64,000 bases of DNA. Source: Azovibrio restrictus DSM 23866 (GTDB taxonomy: Bacteria; Pseudomonadota; Gammaproteobacteria; Burkholderiales; Rhodocyclaceae). Position 1 is the stretch's first letter, and the number at the start of each line of letters is the position of its first letter. The position numbers and the translations under genes are program-made. The stretch lies in the NCBI RefSeq assembly GCF_000429665.1, contig NZ_AUCH01000019.1:1-64000 (forward strand), given 5' to 3'. The notes beneath the pieces are model-generated. The model worked only from the letters and a program-made list of their open reading frames with translations. It was not told the origin of the DNA and searched no databases. Of the stretch, positions 40,500 through 48,749 are shown piece after piece.

Positions 40500-41284
40500 T
40501 CGTAATTACCCTTGAGGAGTTCCTGGTACTCGGGAGAGGCCACATAGAGCCGGCGCAACTGGGCCGTCATGCTGCTCTCCTCTGCCTTGTTGCCCAGCTT
40601 GCGCTCGATACGCACCCCCAGCCACAGGGCCTCGGCAGGAGGCTGGCCGCCCAGGCGCATCATTTCCAGCAGGCGGTTGCGGGCCTCGGTCATGTTGCCC
40701 TGGGTATAGGCCAGCTTGGCCAGCTGCAGCTGGGCCTGGGGACCACCGTCCTTGGCCAGACGCAGGGCATGGGTCAGGTATTCCCGGGCACCCTCCAGGT
40801 CTCCGGCCTTGAGGGCGCAGGTCCCGGCATTGACGTAGGCCCGCTCGGGAGTGGAATACAGGGGATTCTTCACCGCGGCAAGGAAGTAGGTCACCGATTC
40901 CTTGGCCCGGTCCCGCTGGCAGAGGTACCAGCCATAGTTGTTGTTCACGTCCGGGTCCCCCGGCGCCAGGCCCAGGGCTTTCTTGAAATCGGCCTCGGCC
41001 GAGGTAAATTCCCGCAGGGCCGTATAGACCAGGGCCCGGACACTGTAGGCGGAGGCGTAGCCGGGATCCGCCTCGATGGCGACCCCGGTTTCTTCCAGGG
41101 CCACGGCCATGTTGCCATCCTGGAGATACATGGCACCCAGCTCCGTGTGCAGCCGCGCCCGGGTACGGGCATCGGTGGCCACCTGATTGGTGTGAGTGGA
41201 TTCGGGAACCACGACCTGGGCCGCGACGGGCAGGCTCCCCAGGGACAACAGACAGGCTGACAACAGGACTACGCTTCTGATCAC
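40496..41284 (-). CDS. pilW: Type IV pilus biogenesis/stability protein PilW (TPR)
   Basis: A 262-residue exported protein with six or so tetratricopeptide repeats (about 45-240): ARLHTELGAMYLQDGNMAVA, SAYSVRALVYTALREFTSAE, NNNYGWYLCQRDRAKESVTY and AQLQLAKLAYTQGNMTEARN. The NNNYGWYLC pattern and the position between rlmN and rodZ identify PilW/PilF, the pilotin needed to assemble the PilQ secretin. The signal region has LLSAC near residue 10, which may act as lipobox, although a conventional cleavage at PVAA is also possible. Confidence 0.92.
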   Translation of the reverse strand: MIRSVVLLSACLLSLGSLPVAAQVVVPESTHTNQVATDARTRARLHTELGAMYLQDGNMAVALEETGVAIEADPGYASAYSVRALVYTALREFTSAEADFKKALGLAPGDPDVNNNYGWYLCQRDRAKESVTYFLAAVKNPLYSTPERAYVNAGTCALKAGDLEGAREYLTHALRLAKDGGPQAQLQLAKLAYTQGNMTEARNRLLEMMRLGGQPPAEALWLGVRIERKLGNKAEESSMTAQLRRLYVASPEYQELLKGNYE

Positions 41285-42372
41285 GACTTATCTTCCTCCA
41301 GCATGATGGTGCGCCGCCCGGTCCGCCGCGTCTTGTCCAGGACCTGACCGGCCAGCTGACCGCAGGCGGCGTCGATGTCGTCTCCCCGGGTCTTGCGGGT
41401 GGTGGTGACGATGCCGGCCCCCATGAGGATGTCGGCAAAACGACGGATGCGCTCGGGGCGAGAACGGCGGTAGGGCGACCCCGGAAAGGGGTTGAAAGGG
41501 ATGAGATTAAACTTGCAGGGTACATGACGCGTCAAGGACAACAGCTCCCGGGCGTCATAGTCGTGATCATTGACCCCGTCCAGCATCACGTACTCGAAAG
41601 TGACGAAATCCCGGGGTGCCTTCTCCAGATAACGGCGGCAGGCGGCCATCAGTTCGGAGAGGGGATATTTCTGGTTGATGGGCACCAGCTCATCCCGCAG
41701 GATGTCGTTGGGGGCATGCAGGGACACCGCCAGGGCCACGGGGCACTCGTCCCGCAGCCGATCCATGACCGGCACTAGGCCGGAGGTGGACACGGTCACC
41801 CGGCGCCGGGACAGGCCGTAGCAATTGTCGTCCAGCATCAGCTTCAGGGCGGCCACGGCATTCTCGAAATTGGCCAGGGGTTCCCCCATGCCCATCAGCA
41901 CCACGTTGGAGATGATGCGCTCACCCTTGGGATCGCGCCCCAGGGCCTTGTTCACCTGCCAGAGCTGGCCGATGATCTCGGCTACCGTCAGGTTGCGGTT
42001 GAAGCCCTGCTTGCCGGTGGAACAGAAGGAACAGTCGAGGGCACAGCCCGCCTGGGTGGAGACGCACAGGGTGCCCCGGTCATCCTCGGGGATGAACACG
42101 GTCTCCACGGCATTGCCATTGCCCACGTCAAACAGGAATTTGCGCGTGCCATCATCGGACAGCTTGTCCGAGACGATGGCCGGGGGTACCACCACCGCTT
42201 CCGCCTTGAGCTTTTCCCTGAGGCTCTTGGCGATGTCGGTCATGGCATCGAAATCTGCTTCCCCGAAACGATGGATCCAGCGCAGCACCTGGGTGGCGCG
42301 AAAGGGCTTCTCGCCCCGGGCGGCGAACCAGGCGGTCAGTTGGGCAGGATCGAGATCGAGGAGGTTTTGCAT
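41281..42372 (-). CDS. rlmN: Dual-specificity RNA methyltransferase RlmN
   Basis: A 363-residue radical-SAM enzyme making 2-methyladenosine at 23S rRNA A2503 and tRNA A37. The cluster motif CALDCSFCSTG (CxxxCxxC) is near 109-119. The N-terminal domain has GEKPFRATQVLRWIHRFGEA and the C-terminal part GITVTTRKTRGDDIDAACGQ-type residues, seen here as GIVTTTRKTRGDDIDAACGQ with the catalytic cysteine. VLMGMGEPLANFENAVAALK is the family block. It overlaps pilW by four bases. Confidence 0.98.
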   Translation of the reverse strand: MQNLLDLDPAQLTAWFAARGEKPFRATQVLRWIHRFGEADFDAMTDIAKSLREKLKAEAVVVPPAIVSDKLSDDGTRKFLFDVGNGNAVETVFIPEDDRGTLCVSTQAGCALDCSFCSTGKQGFNRNLTVAEIIGQLWQVNKALGRDPKGERIISNVVLMGMGEPLANFENAVAALKLMLDDNCYGLSRRRVTVSTSGLVPVMDRLRDECPVALAVSLHAPNDILRDELVPINQKYPLSELMAACRRYLEKAPRDFVTFEYVMLDGVNDHDYDARELLSLTRHVPCKFNLIPFNPFPGSPYRRSRPERIRRFADILMGAGIVTTTRKTRGDDIDAACGQLAGQVLDKTRRTGRRTIMLEEDKS

Positions 42373-42453
42373 GGGAGGGTCGAGAGTCGGGAGAGAAGAG
42401 TCGTGAGCCGGGAACCACGCTCAACCCCCGACTCTCCACGCACGGCTACAAGA

Positions 42454-42882
42454 TCAACGGCCGCTGAAGACGTTCATGCCGGGGAAGAAGAAACCGATTT
42501 CCACGGCAGCGGTGTCGGCGCCGTCGGAACCGTGCACGGCGTTGGCGTCGATGGATTCAGCGAAGTCGGCGCGGATGGTGCCGGGATCGGCCTTCTTGGG
42601 GTCGGTGGCGCCCATCAGCTCGCGGTTCTTGGCGATGGCGTTCTCGCCTTCCAGCACCTGGATCATCACGGGACCAGAGATCATGAAGTCCACCAGATCC
42701 TTGAAGAAGGGGCGTTCCTTGTGCACGGCGTAGAACTGACCGGCTTCCTGGGCGGACAGCCAGGCCATTTTGGAGGCCACGATCTTCAGGCCATTGGTTT
42801 CGAAACGGGAGTAGATCTTGCCGATCACGTTCTTGGCAACAGCGTCGGGCTTGATGATGGAGAGGGTGCGTTCGATAGCCAT
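42454..42882 (-). CDS. ndk: Nucleoside-diphosphate kinase
   Basis: A 142-residue kinase that equilibrates nucleoside di- and triphosphates. It opens ERTLSIIKPDAVAKNVIGKI and contains the active-site stretch DANAVHGSDGADTAAVEIGF with the phosphohistidine in NAVHGSD. Length and motifs are standard. It is 82 bases upstream of rlmN in the same direction and probably heads, or lies just before, the rlmN-to-purA run. Confidence 0.98.
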   Translation of the reverse strand: MAIERTLSIIKPDAVAKNVIGKIYSRFETNGLKIVASKMAWLSAQEAGQFYAVHKERPFFKDLVDFMISGPVMIQVLEGENAIAKNRELMGATDPKKADPGTIRADFAESIDANAVHGSDGADTAAVEIGFFFPGMNVFSGR

Positions 42883-42938
42883 GTAATGCTCCGGAAAAAG
42901 CTAAGGGTTTAAAAAACTGCAGATTTTACCAGACTGGC

Positions 42939-42966
42939 AAAAAAACGCCCCGGACAAAGCCGGGGC
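42939..42966 (-). terminator. Intrinsic terminator after the TRAP operon
   Basis: On the minus strand GCCCCGG, a six-base loop CTTTGT, CCGGGGC is followed by a run of seven T. It lies about 30 bases after the dctM stop, so it ends the dctPQM transcript and insulates ndk. Confidence 0.88.
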
Positions 42967-42997
42967 CAATTGACAACTGAACTCGTTTGTTCCGGGA

Positions 42998-44281
42998 CTA
43001 CATCATCCCCAGGGTGCGCGGCAGCCACAGGGACAGGCTGGGCCAGTAGGTCACCAGGATCAGGAACACCAGCATGGTGAGCAGCCAGGGCCAGACGGCC
43101 ACGGTCAGTTCGGTGATGCCCATCTTGGTGATGCCGGAAGCCACATAGAGATTGAGCCCCACGGGCGGGTGGCACATGCCCACTTCCATGTTCACCACCA
43201 TGATGATGCCGAAGTGCACCGGGTCGATGCCCAGCTGCACGGCGATGGGGAACAGGATGGGAGCCAGGATCAGCACGATGGAGGACGGCTCCATGAAGTT
43301 GCCGGCGATCAGCATCAGGATGTTGGCCATGATCAGGAAGCCGATCACCCCCACGCCGGTGCCCATCATGAAATCCGCCATGGTCTGGGGAATGTTCTCG
43401 TGGGTAAGCAGGAAGCTGAACAACACCGCGTTGGTGATGATGTACAGCAGCATGGCGCTCATATTGGCCGAGTTGAGCAGCACCTTGGGCACGTCCTTGA
43501 GGCTCAGGTCTTTGTACACGAACACGGCCACGATGAAGGCGTAGACCGCGCTCATGGCCGCCGCCTCGGTGGGAGTGAACATGCCCGAGTAGATACCGCC
43601 CATCACCACCACGATCAGCATCAAGCCCCAGATGGCGTCCTTGAAGGACTTGAGGCGCTGGCCCCAGGTAGCCTTGGGCATGCGCGGGTAGTTGAACTTC
43701 TTGGCCCGGTACCAGGTGGTAAAGCCCAGGAAAGCCGCCAGCAGCAGGCCCGGAATCACCCCGGCCATGAACAGGGCGCCCACCGAGGTATTGGTGGACA
43801 CCGAGTACATCACCATGACGATGGAGGGCGGGATCAGGATGCCCAGGGCGCCGGAGGTGGTGATCACCCCGGCCCCGAACTTGTTGGGGAAACCCTGCTT
43901 GACCATGGCCGGCAGCAGGATGGCGCCGATGGCCACCACGGTGGCAGGAGAGGAACCGGACACGGCTGCGAACAGGGCGCAGGCGAGCACACCGCCGAGC
44001 CCCAGCCCCCCGTGCCAGTGGCCGACCATGGCCGTGGCGAAGTTGATCATGCGCCGCGCCACGCCGCCGTGGGTGAGGAAGTTGCCGGCCAGGATGAAGA
44101 ACGGGATCGCCATGATCTCGAACTTCTCGATACCGGTGAACAGCTTCAGGGCCACGGATTCGATGGGCACCTGGGTCATGGTGAACAGGAAGGTCAGTAC
44201 GGTCAGACCCAGGGAAATGGAGATCGGCATGCCCGTCAGCATCAGGACGAGCAGCAGACCGAAGATGATGAGTGCGCTCAT
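42998..44281 (-). CDS. dctM: TRAP transporter large permease DctM
   Basis: A 427-residue inner-membrane protein with about 12 hydrophobic segments, the main transport unit of a Na+-driven TRAP system. Family marks: ISISLGLTVLTFLFTMTQVP, FFILAGNFLTHGGVARRMIN, ALFAAVSGSSPATVVAIGAI and FGIIMVVNMEVGMCHPPVGL, ending with NLYVASGITKMGITELTVAV. It closely matches C4-dicarboxylate-type DctM. It overlaps dctQ by four bases. Confidence 0.96.
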   Translation of the reverse strand: MSALIIFGLLLVLMLTGMPISISLGLTVLTFLFTMTQVPIESVALKLFTGIEKFEIMAIPFFILAGNFLTHGGVARRMINFATAMVGHWHGGLGLGGVLACALFAAVSGSSPATVVAIGAILLPAMVKQGFPNKFGAGVITTSGALGILIPPSIVMVMYSVSTNTSVGALFMAGVIPGLLLAAFLGFTTWYRAKKFNYPRMPKATWGQRLKSFKDAIWGLMLIVVVMGGIYSGMFTPTEAAAMSAVYAFIVAVFVYKDLSLKDVPKVLLNSANMSAMLLYIITNAVLFSFLLTHENIPQTMADFMMGTGVGVIGFLIMANILMLIAGNFMEPSSIVLILAPILFPIAVQLGIDPVHFGIIMVVNMEVGMCHPPVGLNLYVASGITKMGITELTVAVWPWLLTMLVFLILVTYWPSLSLWLPRTLGMM

Positions 44282-44970
44282 TGTTTGCCTCCTTGGCCGT
44301 CACCCAGGTTGTGGTGCTTCAGATCCTGGGGATGCAGGTTGTCGCCCATGTCGTAGGGGTTGGCATCCACAGGCAGATGCTCCTCGTCGATACCATCCAC
44401 GTGACCGTGGTCGTGGTGGGGCAGCTCGCCGGTCTTCCAGAAGGTCACCAGCACCTGCAGGAAGCGGAAACACATCAGGTAGGAGCCCAGGGGGATGGCC
44501 GAATAGACGATCCAGGTGGGCCATTCCAGGTCAGGGGTGGTAGGCCCTTCGTACAGATCGGGAGCCTCGATGCCAAACCACTGGAAGAACTGGTAATGGG
44601 CGCCGTTTTCCCAGACGAAGGTGGCCCCCAGGGTGCCGACGATGCCGGTGAACAGGGCCCCAGCCGCCAGGCCAAAGATGATGAAGCGGCCCCGGTTCTG
44701 CTCGTTGAGGCGGTTGATGAGCACATCGACCCCCACGTGGATGCCGGTGCGGACGCCGTAGGCGGCACCGAACTTGGCCATCCAGACGAACATGATGATG
44801 GTCAGTTCCTGGGCCCAGCCCAGGTTGAGGGACAGCAGCCAATCCTGCACCCCCGGGATGTTGATCCCGGAAAAGTAGCGATGGACTACCGAGACGAAGA
44901 TGATCAGCGTCGCCAGCCCGATCAGGCTGCCGATAATGATCTCTTCCAGGCGGTCGAGAATCTTGTTCAT
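44278..44970 (-). CDS. dctQ: TRAP transporter small permease DctQ
   Basis: A 230-residue protein with four hydrophobic segments (about 12-32, 55-75, 100-120, 155-175). It includes EEIIIGSLIGLATLIIFVSV, RYFSG, the family-type LGWAQELTIIMFVWMAKFGA and GIHVGVDVLINRL. A histidine-rich hydrophilic tail of about 50 residues (PHHDHGHVDGIDEEH) extends beyond the usual length of DctQ, which is odd and might bind metal. It sits between dctP and dctM. Confidence 0.95.
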   Translation of the reverse strand: MNKILDRLEEIIIGSLIGLATLIIFVSVVHRYFSGINIPGVQDWLLSLNLGWAQELTIIMFVWMAKFGAAYGVRTGIHVGVDVLINRLNEQNRGRFIIFGLAAGALFTGIVGTLGATFVWENGAHYQFFQWFGIEAPDLYEGPTTPDLEWPTWIVYSAIPLGSYLMCFRFLQVLVTFWKTGELPHHDHGHVDGIDEEHLPVDANPYDMGDNLHPQDLKHHNLGDGQGGKQ

Positions 44971-44984
44971 GGGGAATCTCCTTC

Positions 44985-45018
44985 AAAAAAACGCCCGCCT
45001 CCTCCCGGAGAGCGGGCG
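44985..45018 (-). terminator. Intra-operon hairpin between dctP and dctQ
   Basis: On the minus strand CGCCCGC, a 12-13 base loop, GCGGGCG then seven T forms an intrinsic-terminator-like hairpin 19 bases after the dctP stop and about 14 bases before the dctQ start. It probably lets only part of the transcripts continue, giving more binding protein than permease. Confidence 0.75.
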
Positions 45019-45036
45019 CTTTTCCATGGTGTGATA

Positions 45037-46041
45037 TCAGAGCTTGTTGGGATCGAAGCCGGTTTCCTTGTAGATGGACTGGATCAGCGGAGCGCCGATA
45101 CGGGATTCCATCTTCTTATGCACGGGCACCAGGGCGCGCTTGAAGGCCAGCTTTTCCTCGGCCGTGGGCGCATAGACCGCGGTCTTGCCGGACTTCTTCA
45201 CCGCCTCCAGGGAAGCATCGTTCTCTTCCTTGGCGATCTTGTTGGCGTAGTCGGTGGCTTCCTTCATGGCCTGTTCCAGCTGGCCGCGCACATCGGCGGG
45301 CAGACCGTCCCAGAACTTCTTGTTGGTGATCACCGCGTAACCCAGGTAACCGTGCTCGGTCAGGGACAGGTGCTTCTGCACTTCATGCATCTTCTGGGTG
45401 TAGAGGTTGGAGATGGGGTTCTCGGTGCCGTCCACCACGCCGGTCTGCAGGGCCTGATAGACCTCGGAGAAGGCCATCACCTGGGGCATGGAACCCAGGG
45501 CACGCATCTGCTCTTCCAGCACCTTGGAGGACTGGATGCGCATCTTCTTGCCCTTCAGGTCGGTGGGCACCTTGATCGGGTTGTTGGCGGAGAAGGACTT
45601 GAAACCGTTGTCCCAGAAGGCCAGGCCGGTGACGCCCTTGGGCTCCAGCTTGGAGAGCAGCTGCTTACCCACGGGACCCTGGGTCACCTTGTGCAGGTCG
45701 GCATAGCCGTCAAAGATGTAGGGCAGGTCGAACACTTCGAACTCGCGCACACCCAGGGGGCCGAACTTGGCCAGGGAAGGTGCCAGCATCTGCACGGCGC
45801 CCAGCTGCAGGGCCTCCATCTCTTCCTTGTCCTTGTACAGGGTGCTGTTGGCGTAGACCTCTACCTTCACCTTGCCCTTGGTGAGCTCAGCGGCGCGCTT
45901 GGCGAAGAACTCGGCCGCCTTGCCCTTGGGGGTGTCCTGGGCCACCACATGGCTGAACTTGATCACGACGGGTTGCTGGGCAGAAGCCGTGGCGGTCACG
46001 GCACAGGCCAGCAGGCCGAACAGCAGCGAAGAAATCTTCAT
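45037..46041 (-). CDS. dctP: TRAP transporter solute-binding protein DctP
   Basis: A 334-residue periplasmic binding protein. The signal peptide (MKISSLLFGLLACAVTATAS, cleavage after SAQ-like) precedes VVIKFSHVVAQDTPKGKAAE, a DctP start. Family positions include KMRIQSSKVLEEQMRALGSM with the carboxylate-binding arginine, and QTGVVDGTENPISNLYTQKM. This points to succinate, fumarate or malate as ligand. It is first in dctPQM and divergent from the sensor gene. Confidence 0.95.
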   Translation of the reverse strand: MKISSLLFGLLACAVTATASAQQPVVIKFSHVVAQDTPKGKAAEFFAKRAAELTKGKVKVEVYANSTLYKDKEEMEALQLGAVQMLAPSLAKFGPLGVREFEVFDLPYIFDGYADLHKVTQGPVGKQLLSKLEPKGVTGLAFWDNGFKSFSANNPIKVPTDLKGKKMRIQSSKVLEEQMRALGSMPQVMAFSEVYQALQTGVVDGTENPISNLYTQKMHEVQKHLSLTEHGYLGYAVITNKKFWDGLPADVRGQLEQAMKEATDYANKIAKEENDASLEAVKKSGKTAVYAPTAEEKLAFKRALVPVHKKMESRIGAPLIQSIYKETGFDPNKL

Positions 46042-46180
46042 GTCATCTCCTCCAAATTTTTTAACAAATGTTTAGGTCTCCCGCGGGGCCATACCCGGGG
46101 TGCCGATTGCATTATGTACAAACCGTTACACACCTCGTATTGTGGAAAGCCACAGGTATACATGCGGTAAGATCAGCCCC

Positions 46181-48178
46181 ATGGACCCCCGTCTCAACCC
46201 CCCTCCTCCCCATGCGCCAGCCCGGATCAGCTGGATGCTGGCCCTGCCCAAGCTGGGGGTGGTGCTGCTCGTGCTGGCGGTGATTTCCCTGCTCTGGCTG
46301 CTGCACCGCAACGACCTGGAAGAACAGAAGGCCAGCCTGATCGGTGACGTCCTGTGGCTGGAACAGAACCTGCGCTTCCACCTCTCCGGCAACGAGGGCC
46401 AGCTGCAGCAGCTGGCCCTGGACATCGGCAGCCAGGAGGGCCGGGGCAACATTTTCCGGCTGCGCGGCCTGCACCTCCTGAAGACCCTGCCGGAGCTGGC
46501 CCGCCTCAACCTGATGGATGAACAGGGGCAAGCCATCGACACCCTGCCGGTGCTTTCGGCCACCCCCTCCAAACCCGAATACCTGGAGATGTTCGAGCAG
46601 GCCAAGGCCCTGGGCCGCCCCAGCTACGGCCGCCCCAGCCTGGGGCCGGAAGGCCCGCGCCAGACCCTGCTGGTCCCCATCTTCAGACACAACCGTTTCA
46701 CCGGTTTCCTGCTCGCCGAACTGGACCTGGACATCCTGCTGCGTAACCAGGTGCCCTGGTGGTTCGCGGAAAAATACCGGGTGCGCATGATCGATGATGG
46801 CGGCAACGAATATGCCACCAAGTCCAAGGTAGCCGGCACCCCCAGCCTCAATTACCTGCTCCCCCTGGACCCACCCGGTTACGGCATGGGACTGGAAGTG
46901 ACCGCCTACCGCTCGGCGGACATCACCGCCCAGCGCATCCTGGCGGTGGCCATCGTCGGCCTGGCCCTGGGGGTGTTCTGGAGCCTCTGGGCCATCCGCA
47001 AGCTGATCCGCAGCCGCCTGACCGTGGAAGCCGCCCTGCGCCAGGAACACGCCTTCCGCCAGTCCATGGAGGATTCCCTCACCGCCGGCATGCGGGCCCG
47101 GGACCTGCAGGGCAAGATCATCTATGTGAATCCAGCCTTCTGCCGCATGACCGGCTTCTCTGCCGAGGAACTGATCGGCCACCTGCCGCCCATGCCCTAC
47201 TGGGACCCGGAGGAAATCGAGGAAACCATGGCCCTGAACCGGGCGGTACTGTCCGGCAACGCCCCCAGGGATGGCTTCGAGATCAATTTCCGGCGCAAGG
47301 ACGGCTCCCCCTTCCGGGCCCTGATCTACGAATCGCCCCTGATCGACGGCAACGGCGAACACACGGGCTGGATGGGCTCGGTGCTGGACGTGACGGAAAA
47401 GCGCCGGGCCGAGGAATTGGCCCGGCAGCAGCAGGAAAAGCTGCAATTCACTTCCCGCCTCGTCACCATGGGGGAGATGGCCTCCACCCTGGCGCACGAA
47501 CTGAACCAGCCCCTGGCCGCCATCGCCAGCTATGCCACCGGTTGCGCCAACCGGCTGGAAAGCGACCACTGGCAGGCGGAGGAAATCCGCGCCGCCCTGG
47601 ACAAGCTGAGCAAACAGGCCCAGCGGGCCGGGGAGATCATCCGTCGGGTCCAGGACTTCGTGCGCAAGAGCGAACCCAAGCTGCAACCCTGCTGCCTGGA
47701 AGACGTGATCGGCGACAGCCTGGCCCTGGTGGAAGCCGACGCCCGCCAGCACGGCATCAACATCGAATATCAGCGGAGCGAACCCCTGCCCCCGGTGCTG
47801 GCCGACCGGGTGATGATCGAGCAGGTGCTGCTCAACCTGTTCCGCAACGCCATGGACGCCATGGCCGCCACCGAAGCCCCCCTGCGCCGCATCACGGTGC
47901 GCACCTGGCAGCAAGGCAGCGAGGCGGTGGTCGCCGTGGCCGACCAGGGTTGCGGCCTGCCCCCGGAAACCGCCCAGCGCCTGTTCGAGGCCTTCTACAC
48001 CACCAAGCCTGACGGCATGGGCATCGGCCTGTCCATCTGCCGCTCCATCATCGAATTCCACCGGGGCCGGCTGTGGTACGAGCCCAACACGCAAAGCCTC
48101 TCCGGCCAAGGCACCGTCTTCGCCTTCACCCTGCCCGAGGAAATCCATGCCCACACCCCAAGCCCATCTGGTCGATGA
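46181..48178 (+). CDS. DctB-like PAS sensor histidine kinase for the TRAP system
   Basis: A 665-residue kinase from the ATG at 46181 with a GGTAAGA site. Two membrane helices (about 23-43 and 245-267) enclose a periplasmic sensor region. A PAS domain (about 300-400) has ADLQGKIIYVNPAFCRMTGF-type sequence, seen as RDLQGKIIYVNPAFCRMTGF. The phosphohistidine is in TLAHELNQPLAAIASYATGC near 437. ATPase motifs NLFRNAMDAM, DQGCGLPPE and GMGIGLSICRSIIEFH are complete. It lies divergent from dctP and overlaps its response-regulator gene, so it likely senses dicarboxylates and controls dctPQM. Confidence 0.92.
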   Translation: MDPRLNPPPPHAPARISWMLALPKLGVVLLVLAVISLLWLLHRNDLEEQKASLIGDVLWLEQNLRFHLSGNEGQLQQLALDIGSQEGRGNIFRLRGLHLLKTLPELARLNLMDEQGQAIDTLPVLSATPSKPEYLEMFEQAKALGRPSYGRPSLGPEGPRQTLLVPIFRHNRFTGFLLAELDLDILLRNQVPWWFAEKYRVRMIDDGGNEYATKSKVAGTPSLNYLLPLDPPGYGMGLEVTAYRSADITAQRILAVAIVGLALGVFWSLWAIRKLIRSRLTVEAALRQEHAFRQSMEDSLTAGMRARDLQGKIIYVNPAFCRMTGFSAEELIGHLPPMPYWDPEEIEETMALNRAVLSGNAPRDGFEINFRRKDGSPFRALIYESPLIDGNGEHTGWMGSVLDVTEKRRAEELARQQQEKLQFTSRLVTMGEMASTLAHELNQPLAAIASYATGCANRLESDHWQAEEIRAALDKLSKQAQRAGEIIRRVQDFVRKSEPKLQPCCLEDVIGDSLALVEADARQHGINIEYQRSEPLPPVLADRVMIEQVLLNLFRNAMDAMAATEAPLRRITVRTWQQGSEAVVAVADQGCGLPPETAQRLFEAFYTTKPDGMGIGLSICRSIIEFHRGRLWYEPNTQSLSGQGTVFAFTLPEEIHAHTPSPSGR

Positions 48179-48749
48179 CGACGAAGCCATCCGCGACGCC
48201 CTGGCCTGGCTGCTCCAGTCCCGGCAGATTCCCTGTCGCAGCTACCTGAGCGCCGAGGACTTCCTCGCCGCCGGGCCCGAAGGGCTGTCCGGCTGCGTGG
48301 TGCTGGACATCCGCATGACCGGCATGAGCGGCCTGGAGCTGTTCGAAACCCTGCAAGAGCAGGGCATCACCCTGCCCACCATCTTCCTCACCGGCCACGG
48401 CGACGTGCCCATGGCCGTGGCCGCCCTGAAAAAGGGGGCCTATGACTTCTTCGAAAAACCCTTCAACGACAACGAACTGGCCAATCGGGTCCTGGAAGCC
48501 CTGGACCATGACGCCCGCCAGCGCAGCGCCCAGGCCTCGGCCCAGACCATCGCGGCCCGCCTCGACACCCTCACCAGCCGGGAAAAACAGGTGATGGAGC
48601 TGATCCTGGCGGGCAAGTTCAACAAGGTGATCGCCGACGAACTGAAGATCAGCATGCGCACCGTGGAAGTCCACCGGGCCCGGCTGCTGGACAAGATGGG
48701 CGTCAAGACCGCCGTGGAGCTGGCCCAGCTCCTCAATCGCCGCAGCTGA
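48147..48749 (+). CDS. FixJ/DctR-type response regulator
   Basis: A 200-residue regulator. The receiver (about 5-120) has HLVDDDEAIRDALAWLL, phosphoacceptor D in VVLDIRMTGMSGLELF, T in FLTGHGDVPMAVAALKKGAY and K in FFEKPF. The LuxR-type helix-turn-helix (about 137-200) has LTSREKQVMELILAGKFNKV and RTVEVHRARLLDKMGVKTAV. It overlaps the kinase gene by 32 bases and its GAGGAA site lies within it. It is presumed to activate dctPQM. Confidence 0.94.
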   Translation: MPTPQAHLVDDDEAIRDALAWLLQSRQIPCRSYLSAEDFLAAGPEGLSGCVVLDIRMTGMSGLELFETLQEQGITLPTIFLTGHGDVPMAVAALKKGAYDFFEKPFNDNELANRVLEALDHDARQRSAQASAQTIAARLDTLTSREKQVMELILAGKFNKVIADELKISMRTVEVHRARLLDKMGVKTAVELAQLLNRRS

